Notes under the pieces: model-generated
Seen by the model: only the letters and a program-made list of their open reading frames with translations
Databases searched by the model: none
What the model was told of the DNA's origin: nothing
In this document: positions 1 through 4,714 of the stretch, piece after piece
Layout of the letters: every line of letters begins with the position of its first letter
Numbering within the stretch: the stretch's first letter is position 1
DNA from: Candidatus Pacearchaeota archaeon
Lineage (GTDB): Archaea; Nanobdellota; Nanobdellia; Pacearchaeales; GW2011-AR1
NCBI GenBank assembly: GCA_002688875.1
Contig: NZDU01000056.1
Location: forward strand, 1 to 6,091
Length of the DNA: 6,091 nucleotides
Direction of reading: 5' to 3'
Position numbers and translations under genes: made by a program

Positions 1-492
1 CTTAATATCTAAAATTTCTTCTACAACCTCACGGCGGGATGCTGCTGTCAACTGCATAAATGGAATAAACGATGAAGAACCCAATACTACAACTTGAGTA
101 AATGATCTATGATTTAATTTTAGTATATTGTTCTCTAAATGTTTCTGATAATCCCTAGCTGATGCATCTTGATTCAAAAGTTTCTCATCTATATAAATCT
201 CAAACTTCGTAGGTTTGATACCTCTTTTAACTAAAAACTTTTTGCGGCCTATCGTAAACAAAACTTCCACTATACAGTCCCGACTATTGACACTGTTCAC
301 CAACTGATCTTTCTTGATACGTCTAAATGGTTTACCAAACAATCCAAACGTCAATGCATCCAGCACAGTAGACTTTCCACTGCCATTGTCACCTATGATA
401 AGAGTAGACGGTGAATTATTTAAAACAATTTCTATTGGTGTATTACCGGTCGATAAAAAATTCTGCCAAGTAACAGTTTTAAATGTTATCAT
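1..492 (-). CDS. 46: Recombination nuclease large subunit gp46 (SbcC/Rad50-like ATPase), N-terminal part
   Basis: ABC-type ATPase subunit of the T4 gp46/gp47 complex. In T4 this SbcCD/Mre11-Rad50-type nuclease resects DNA ends for recombination-dependent replication and degrades host DNA. Only the first 164 codons are present; the gene runs off the left edge into the expected coiled-coil region. Visible features are a Walker A motif GDNGSGKS at residues 34-41 (bases 370-393), followed by VLDALTFGLFG as in Rad50-type ATPases, a likely Q-loop glutamine at residue 133 (SFTQVVVLG), and the block FMQLTAASRREVVEEILDI at 145-163, which is typical of gp46/SbcC just before the coiled coil. The ATG at 492-490 is the start because an in-frame TAA lies directly before it. 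It overlaps the stop of a 14-codon ORF (ATGA), and I see no good Shine-Dalgarno sequence of its own, so translation is probably coupled. It is the last visible gene of the NDT-55-47-46 operon. Confidence 0.95.
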   Translation of the reverse strand, partial: MITFKTVTWQNFLSTGNTPIEIVLNNSPSTLIIGDNGSGKSTVLDALTFGLFGKPFRRIKKDQLVNSVNSRDCIVEVLFTIGRKKFLVKRGIKPTKFEIYIDEKLLNQDASARDYQKHLENNILKLNHRSFTQVVVLGSSSFIPFMQLTAASRREVVEEILDIK

Positions 493-533
493 TTAAATAT
501 TGCCATATCTTCAATTTGTTTTTTAGTAGTCAT
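489..533 (-). CDS. 14-codon mini-ORF bridging genes 47 and 46
   Basis: A complete tiny reading frame, ATG to TGA, encoding MTTKKQIEDMAIFK. Its ATG overlaps the TGA of gene 47 (ATGA, 533-530), and its own TGA overlaps the ATG of gene 46 (ATGA, 492-489), so it fills the gap between them exactly. A GAGG sequence lies 4 bases before its ATG, at 538-541, inside the end of gene 47. Gene 46 has no comparable ribosome site of its own. I infer that the ORF carries ribosomes from 47 to 46. It could also encode a short peptide, or be the remnant of a larger gene, since T4 has the small ORFs 46.1 and 46.2 at this place. The peptide has no recognisable domain. The reading frame is certain; translation is not shown. 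Confidence 0.5.
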   Translation of the reverse strand: MTTKKQIEDMAIFK

Positions 534-1594
534 TCAACCTCACTTGCCTCCACATACAAATTCTTTAAAATTCGTTTCAATTTATTTTTGTTGATAGCTA
601 CACTATCAATTTCTTCCACATACCGATCTAATAATGTCATTGTATCTTCTACATCTTCCATAGATTGATCAGCTATATTATTAGGATCTAAATCAGAAAA
701 ATCTTCTACAATTTTTAACTCATAAAAATTTCCATCATTATAACACCGATCTATAAATCGGTCGAATGTATAGAAATCTGATTTCTGTATAACAAAAATC
801 TTAACATAACACCCCTCATAAGGAGTTATATCATAATTCAACATCTCATCAGACTGGCCATCATCATAATAAATCTTTTTAAATAACCGATTAGGATTCT
901 GATAAAATTCTAACTCCCTAGTTTCTGTATCTAAAATATGAAACCCTTTCTTACTGTTGTAATCGTGCCATGTAATCTCGTATGGTGCACCTAAGTATCT
1001 AACGTGACCATCGTCTTGTTGTTTGTGAAAGTGTCCAGAAAACACACGCTCAAATCGTTTGAAATGTTTTCGTTCTATACCATCATCACAATATACATTG
1101 TCCAACATCTCTGCACCTTGTAATGGTAGATGACCCATAAGAAAGTCAGCTTTAGCTCTAGATATAATTCTTAACGACTCTGCATACTTATCAGGTGCAA
1201 TCCATGGAGTCATTAATATTTTCAGACCATCAAAATCTACTACCTCTGGCATATCTTTATAAAGATGTATAGGATATTCTCCACACGTTAAAGACATAGA
1301 GTTTACATCATTAGTTGATTTAAAATAACAATCATGATTACCCAACAAAACATGAAGATCCATACCTCTCTCATAGATAGGAGTAAAAAACATTTCCTTA
1401 GCTAATTTGAGAGTATTAAAATTCGTATACTTGCGCCTATCGAAAGTGTCACCCAAATCTATAATTGTTGTGACTTTCTCTTTTTCTAAAATTGGAAAAA
1501 AAGTTTCTTCGTAAAACCGTGATTGAAAAGCACTAAAAGATATATTATCGTTCTTACCGCCAAAATGTAAATCTGTTATTAATGCTATTTTCAT
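530..1594 (-). CDS. 47: Recombination nuclease subunit gp47 (SbcD/Mre11-like metallophosphoesterase)
   Basis: Nuclease subunit of the gp46/gp47 complex, homologous to SbcD and Mre11; with gp46 it resects DNA ends for strand invasion and replication restart. The 354 residues are close to T4 gp47 (339). The metallophosphoesterase motifs appear in order: DLH at 8-10, GDTFDRR at 48-54, GNHD at 85-88, MGH at 153-155 and GHFH at 187-190. These supply the usual two-metal ligands, so the enzyme looks intact. The region after about 230 is the capping or gp46-binding part and is less conserved. The start is set by the MKIALITDLH opening typical of the family. Its ATG follows the TGA of gene 55 with no base between (TGAATG), and there is no clear Shine-Dalgarno sequence, which points to coupled translation. 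The stop overlaps the downstream mini-ORF start (ATGA). Confidence 0.96.
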   Translation of the reverse strand: MKIALITDLHFGGKNDNISFSAFQSRFYEETFFPILEKEKVTTIIDLGDTFDRRKYTNFNTLKLAKEMFFTPIYERGMDLHVLLGNHDCYFKSTNDVNSMSLTCGEYPIHLYKDMPEVVDFDGLKILMTPWIAPDKYAESLRIISRAKADFLMGHLPLQGAEMLDNVYCDDGIERKHFKRFERVFSGHFHKQQDDGHVRYLGAPYEITWHDYNSKKGFHILDTETRELEFYQNPNRLFKKIYYDDGQSDEMLNYDITPYEGCYVKIFVIQKSDFYTFDRFIDRCYNDGNFYELKIVEDFSDLDPNNIADQSMEDVEDTMTLLDRYVEEIDSVAINKNKLKRILKNLYVEASEVE

Positions 1595-2083
1595 TCAATC
1601 TTTATCATCTGAAAAAGAATACTTATCCAAAAATTCAATATATTGTCGCTGATATTCACTAGGATCATCATGTTCTTGTGTTATAATCATATCTTCTATA
1701 TTAGACCGTTTTAGTATGGCATCTTTTATTTTAGATTGCTTCTTCTCCTTTGTTATTCTACGAACAAATGCAAAATAAATGATCTGTGTAAAATATGCAA
1801 AAGGATTCTTTGATTTTTCTGGATTAAAATTATCTATATACTGAAGGCAATTTTCAATGCCATCTGATATCATTTCATCTCTATATGTGTAATTAATAAA
1901 ATTTGGACGATAGGATAAATGATTAGCTATCTTTAAAAAACATTCGCCGATATAATTTGTTACCTGCGGCCGAGGCTCATCATTCGATTCAGCTTCAGCA
2001 ACATGACCTTTCCATTCAATCATCGCTTCTAAAAATTGTTTATTATTTACATAATGTGGCTTTTTCTTTTTATCTGTAGCCAT
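1595..2083 (-). CDS. 55: Late-transcription sigma factor gp55
   Basis: Phage sigma factor that directs host RNA polymerase to late promoters (TATAAATA-like in T4). The 162 residues compare with 185 in T4. The N-terminus (YVNNKQFLEAMIEWK, 11-25) and the segment MISDGIENCLQYIDNF to NPFAYFTQIIYFAFVRRI (71-110) align by eye with T4 gp55. The latter is the sigma region-2-like core that binds polymerase and the promoter. The C-terminus has a hydrophobic-acidic tail, YIEFLDKYSF at 148-157, resembling the T4 gp55 end that contacts the gp45 sliding clamp. The frame is open further upstream to 2248, but that extension lies inside the preceding gene. The ATG at 2083 has a strong AGGAG five bases before it and gives the conserved N-terminus, so I start there. 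The stop abuts gene 47. Confidence 0.95.
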   Translation of the reverse strand: MATDKKKKPHYVNNKQFLEAMIEWKGHVAEAESNDEPRPQVTNYIGECFLKIANHLSYRPNFINYTYRDEMISDGIENCLQYIDNFNPEKSKNPFAYFTQIIYFAFVRRITKEKKQSKIKDAILKRSNIEDMIITQEHDDPSEYQRQYIEFLDKYSFSDDKD

Positions 2084-2088
2084 AGGAA

Positions 2089-2093
2089 CTCCT
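2089..2093 (-). promoter_or_regulatory. Ribosome-binding site of gene 55
   Basis: AGGAG lies five bases before the gene 55 ATG at 2083. It overlaps the TAG stop of the upstream NDT-like gene (TAGGAG), so termination of one gene delivers ribosomes to the next. This site rules out the longer in-frame start at 2248. Confidence 0.8.
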
Positions 2094-2562
2094 ACGGAAC
2101 ATAATCTCCAAATAATCCAATGATAACTTCTACAGCATCGTCCAACTCTTTTAGACGCCATGCTGCGTTGCATTTGATAAGTGGGTGTTCCATTATTCGT
2201 TTGTCGTCCGAAACAACTATCAACGGTTTTTTCAAACCAATACTCCAACCTATCTCTATGATAGTCCCAATACTGGGCCTACGGTCATTCATCTCTTTGG
2301 GAAGATAAGCCAACACCAAGTCAGCACTTTCTGTGTCCAACCAGTTCTTTGCATTGATAGCACGTGGATCGCTCCACATCTTATCAGTTGCTCCATCATC
2401 TGTATAAACCATTCCTGGTCGTAGTGGTTCACACCTCAATGGAGATATGCCAACAATGTTGTCTGGCAACATTAGGTCAACATCATTTCTCCAAGTTGTT
2501 GCTTCTTCTTCTGTTAGTCCCGCTATTGGTCCTGCCAAATATATATACTTCTTCATACTCAT
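2092..2562 (-). CDS. Nucleoside 2-deoxyribosyltransferase-like enzyme
   Basis: Small Rossmann-like enzyme of the nucleoside 2-deoxyribosyltransferase (NDT) superfamily. Members transfer deoxyribose between bases or hydrolyse (deoxy)nucleosides or nucleotides. In a phage this would suit nucleotide salvage or control of unusual bases, but the substrate cannot be read from sequence. Seen among the 156 residues: IYLAGPIAG at 7-15 (phosphate/sugar-binding loop), TESADLVLAYL at 77-87, and SIGTIIEIGWSIGLKKPLIVV at 97-117, where Glu103 in GTxxE fits the family's catalytic nucleophile position. An AAGG sequence 8 bases before the ATG supports the start at 2562; a second Met two codons on is possible. 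It is the first gene after the strong promoter. By hand count its GC is about 42%, higher than gene 47 (about 29% in a 360-base sample), which hints at separate acquisition. Confidence 0.8.
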   Translation of the reverse strand: MSMKKYIYLAGPIAGLTEEEATTWRNDVDLMLPDNIVGISPLRCEPLRPGMVYTDDGATDKMWSDPRAINAKNWLDTESADLVLAYLPKEMNDRRPSIGTIIEIGWSIGLKKPLIVVSDDKRIMEHPLIKCNAAWRLKELDDAVEVIIGLFGDYVP

Positions 2563-2593
2563 AATAAATGCCTTTTTGTTTTAGACATTTATA

Positions 2594-2622
2594 ATTATAT
2601 ACTAATTAAAGTACATTGTCAA
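2594..2622 (-). promoter_or_regulatory. Consensus sigma70-type promoter for the NDT-55-47-46 operon
   Basis: On the minus strand there is a perfect -35 box TTGACA (2622-2617), a 17-bp spacer and a perfect -10 box TATAAT (2599-2594). Transcription would start near 2587, leaving a leader of about 25 bases before the NDT start, including its AAGG ribosome site. Such promoters are used by unmodified host polymerase, which fits early expression. The promoter lies in the only sizeable intergenic gap and points at the genes downstream. The match is exact; activity is inferred. Confidence 0.85.
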
Positions 2623-2652
2623 GTGTAAAAAATATAAATTTGTACTTGACAA
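2616..2652. repeat. Inverted repeat enclosing back-to-back -35 boxes
   Basis: Perfect 9-bp arms, TTGTCAAGT (2616-2624) and ACTTGACAA (2644-2652), are separated by 19 AT-rich bases. The left arm contains the -35 box of the leftward operon promoter, and the right arm contains a TTGACA reading rightward. It may be an operator for a dimeric regulator, a pair of divergent promoters, or a weak hairpin in read-through RNA. No T-run follows it in the transcribed direction, so it is not a typical intrinsic terminator. Confidence 0.55.
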
Positions 2653-2674
2653 ATTTTGTTGAATTACATATATA
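2646..2674 (+). promoter_or_regulatory. Possible divergent (antisense) promoter
   Basis: The plus strand has a perfect TTGACA at 2646-2651, then 17 bp to TATATA (2669-2674), or 19 bp to TATATT (2671-2676). The -10 match is imperfect. No plus-strand gene follows, so any transcript would be antisense to the Sm-like gene. The TTGACA may only reflect symmetry of an operator. Confidence 0.25.
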
Positions 2675-2688
2675 TTAGTGTACCACCT

Positions 2689-3153
2689 TTAATGAAGCTT
2701 AGTCTTATCAAGAGGAAGCTGTATAACCTTTTTCGGTCCATCCTCTTCCGTATTAACATTCTTCATTATCTCATTTAATGCCTGAATTCTATTTTTTAAT
2801 TCAGTTTCATCTTTAGGATTATCTTCATCTCGCAAAGCTAACTTTTTACATATCTGTTTATAATAAAATCCAACTTCCGGAGCCAAATTTCCCACCGCTA
2901 TAATTCTTTTCTTAGCTATAGCAAATTCAGTATCATTGGTGAAATTCATCCAATGTTGCAAACCAGTATGAGTTATTACTTCACCCAATTGTTCATTAAA
3001 GTGGGGGTTTTCGGCGATAGCCATAGGACGTTCTACCACAACTGCATCTGTATATTCATGCAAAATTTTACAAATTACGTCCTCTCCATTATCTAGTTTA
3101 AGGACCTTAAATGGACTTGTATCTAGAGTTTTTGTTTCATCTGTTTCAGACAT
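2689..3153 (-). CDS. Sm/LSm-like domain protein, function unknown
   Basis: A 154-residue protein whose N-terminal half reads like an Sm fold. FKVLKLDNGEDVICKILHEY at 15-34 has the pattern of strands 1-2 with the conserved G-E/D turn, followed by AVVVERPMAIA (37-47) as strand 3. FAIAKKRIIAVG at 78-89 resembles the Sm2 segment. The C-terminal part (95-135) looks helical and charged. Sm-like proteins usually form rings that bind RNA; whether this one does is unknown. I have an impression that similar small proteins occur near uvsW in marine T4-like phages, but I cannot verify this. There is no evident Shine-Dalgarno sequence before the ATG. Instead a CATAAATA octamer ends 5 bases upstream of it. 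The gene follows the 513-residue ORF by 15 bases and is the last gene before the promoter gap. Confidence 0.6.
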   Translation of the reverse strand: MSETDETKTLDTSPFKVLKLDNGEDVICKILHEYTDAVVVERPMAIAENPHFNEQLGEVITHTGLQHWMNFTNDTEFAIAKKRIIAVGNLAPEVGFYYKQICKKLALRDEDNPKDETELKNRIQALNEIMKNVNTEEDGPKKVIQLPLDKTKLH

Positions 3154-3158
3154 ATAAG

Positions 3159-3166
3159 TATTTATG
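3159..3166 (-). promoter_or_regulatory. Late-promoter-like octamer before the Sm-like gene
   Basis: CATAAATA on the minus strand differs by one base from the T4 late promoter TATAAATA recognised by gp55, which is encoded in this window. It lies in the 15-bp gap between the 513-residue ORF and the Sm-like gene and ends 5 bases before the ATG. A transcript starting at the T4 distance would begin at or near the start codon. In AT-rich DNA such matches arise by chance, so confidence is low. Confidence 0.3.
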
Positions 3167-3168
3167 CT

Positions 3169-4710
3169 TTAGTTCGGCCATTGTATGGTTTGTTGAATCG
3201 CCTCATTCTGCGGACCAGAAGCTTCTTCTAAATTTCGTTGTTCTCGAGCAGCATCTTCTTCAGCTCGTTTTTCAAGATACGTTCGCTCATCCCACTCTTT
3301 TATCTCTTGAATTTGTTCCTCACCTATATGGTCTCTTGGGTTATTAATTCCAACTAATGAATCTATATGATCTACACTAAAGGTATCTTCACAAGCATGA
3401 CAATCATAACATTTATTTTGGCAAGTCATTAATTGTTGTTCTAATGCCAGACCTTTCTCTGAATCCCAAATCGTTTTTGGTATTTTATCCCATGATCTTT
3501 CAGCATAAAATTGATCATTAACCCAACCAACAGGATTCCAAAGAGAAAAATGTGGCAAGTCTGCTTCATAAATTTCTCTAAAAGATTCTGCATATGTATA
3601 AGATTCTTGATCGGATCTAAAACCTTCTGCATAATACTCTAAACCCTCATCATAAAAAATACCAGGATGATTTTTAATTATTTCTGTAGGATAGCGCCAT
3701 ACCATTTTAAAATTCTTTATTGTCGGCGTGTCTGTGAATCCTATAGGACCATCACCAAACTTCGTGTACCCAGTGCCATCGACCTTTCTCTGTATTGGAT
3801 ATTCATCATTTGCAAGTTTTCCTTTGAGACCTTCCGACAAGTATTCAGTTGGTCCAAGCCTATTAGTTCTACCTGTATATTTGAAAATATCAACATGATC
3901 AAAATAATACTCTAATGTCTTTGAGCTCATCCATACAAGATTATTATTAAGTCTTGGTAAGTTTACAGTATCATCTGTAGTCCAACGAGTGGAAGATATT
4001 AGCCCCCAAGCTCCCCAATAAGAACTATGATTATTTTCAAACTGTTCATGCCAACTATCGTGTTCAGGTCTAAATGGACTGTTCGGTAAATAATTATCTG
4101 TTACTGTCATAGAAGTTTTAACATTATATTTTTCTGCAAGACGTTTGAACTCTGGCAATAAATCTGTGTTTCGATTTACATTACGTTCTAACTGTATAAC
4201 ATTATAACCACAATGTGCCATATCTATAAACTGTTGCGGTGTATCTACGTTTTGAAAAACAGAACTTTTCCACACCATCTCGGGAAACCTTTTCTGTAAC
4301 ATTCCAGTAGCCATCAAATGTACAAAACTTAAAGTACATCGCCTTAAACCTCTCTCATAATATTCACCTAACCAATTTAAAAATAGATGCATCATTTGAT
4401 TTTCACCCATCAAATCTGGCGGCTGTACTATTGGGTTTAATGTTAATGAAATAGGAACATTTAATTCATCTTGAATTTTAAATAAATCATCAATGTGATT
4501 ATCATCAGTAATATAAACTCCCATAGCATTACCATATTTTATCCATTGATCAGACCGTAATCTCTTACCTCTAAACTGTGCTCCAAAATATATATCACTT
4601 ATTTCTGATCTATATTCATCAGATGAGTTTTTTATTAATGTATAAAAATCCCGTGTAAATGATCCCTCACTATCGTAATGTGGTATTGAAAATCTTTTCT
4701 CAAAATTCAT
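3169..4710 (-). CDS. Unassigned 513-aa protein, possibly U32-peptidase-like with a C-terminal Cys cluster
   Basis: I do not recognise this protein firmly. The first 220 residues have the rhythm of a U32-peptidase-type TIM barrel: IYFGAQFRGKRL (40-51), VPISLTLNP (85-93), FPEMVWKSSVFQNVDTPQQF (142-161), GYNVIQLERNVNR (168-180) and NYLPNSPFRPEH (206-217). In U32-like relatives I recall cysteines around the last motif; here the positions are Tyr and Ser. Near the C-terminus there is a C-x3-C-x2-C-x2-C cluster (Cys 430, 434, 437, 440), suited to an Fe-S cluster or zinc. A charged, probably helical tail follows (about 463-497). There is no signal peptide or membrane segment. U32 proteins include tRNA, rRNA and ubiquinone hydroxylation factors, so an RNA or metabolite modification role is possible but unproven. 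AAGGA 7 bases before the ATG supports the start; it overlaps the end of uvsW, 4 bases upstream. Confidence 0.5.
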   Translation of the reverse strand: MNFEKRFSIPHYDSEGSFTRDFYTLIKNSSDEYRSEISDIYFGAQFRGKRLRSDQWIKYGNAMGVYITDDNHIDDLFKIQDELNVPISLTLNPIVQPPDLMGENQMMHLFLNWLGEYYERGLRRCTLSFVHLMATGMLQKRFPEMVWKSSVFQNVDTPQQFIDMAHCGYNVIQLERNVNRNTDLLPEFKRLAEKYNVKTSMTVTDNYLPNSPFRPEHDSWHEQFENNHSSYWGAWGLISSTRWTTDDTVNLPRLNNNLVWMSSKTLEYYFDHVDIFKYTGRTNRLGPTEYLSEGLKGKLANDEYPIQRKVDGTGYTKFGDGPIGFTDTPTIKNFKMVWRYPTEIIKNHPGIFYDEGLEYYAEGFRSDQESYTYAESFREIYEADLPHFSLWNPVGWVNDQFYAERSWDKIPKTIWDSEKGLALEQQLMTCQNKCYDCHACEDTFSVDHIDSLVGINNPRDHIGEEQIQEIKEWDERTYLEKRAEEDAAREQRNLEEASGPQNEAIQQTIQWPN

Positions 4711-4714
4711 CTTT

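Noticed and set aside
515..525. A-run (AAAAAAC) in the mini-ORF as a programmed frameshift into gene 46
   Set aside because: The heptamer is not in the frame needed for -1 slippage, and an in-frame TAA directly before the gene 46 ATG would stop any ribosome entering that frame.
2084..2248. N-terminal extension of gene 55 to an ATG at 2248 (217 residues)
   Set aside because: It lies entirely inside the out-of-frame NDT-like gene, and its 55 extra residues do not resemble gp55. The ATG at 2083 has a strong AGGAG site and gives the conserved N-terminus.
2120..2564. Overlapping plus-strand frames opposite the NDT-like gene
   Set aside because: They are antisense to a well-supported gene, with low-complexity Leu/Ser-rich products and no ribosome site or recognisable domain.
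2633..2640. Plus-strand TATAAATT as a late promoter
   Set aside because: One mismatch in a very AT-rich spacer, with no plus-strand gene downstream; probably chance.
2616..2652. Intrinsic terminator after the Sm-like gene
   Set aside because: The stem is AT-rich with a 19-base loop, and no U-run follows in the minus-strand transcript, so it is better read as a promoter or operator element.
2664..2688. Orphan ribosome site AAGGTGG followed by ATGTAA, a start-stop element
   Set aside because: The spacing to the ATG is about 13 bases, which is too long, and start-stop pairs are common by chance in such AT-rich DNA.
3111..3347. 78-residue plus-strand frame crossing the Sm-like/513-aa junction
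   Set aside because: It is antisense to two genes, and its Leu/Phe-rich product is what reverse-strand reading of charged coding DNA gives.
3441..3632. 63-residue minus-strand frame inside the 513-residue ORF
   Set aside because: It lies in another frame of a larger, better-supported ORF and shows no domain.
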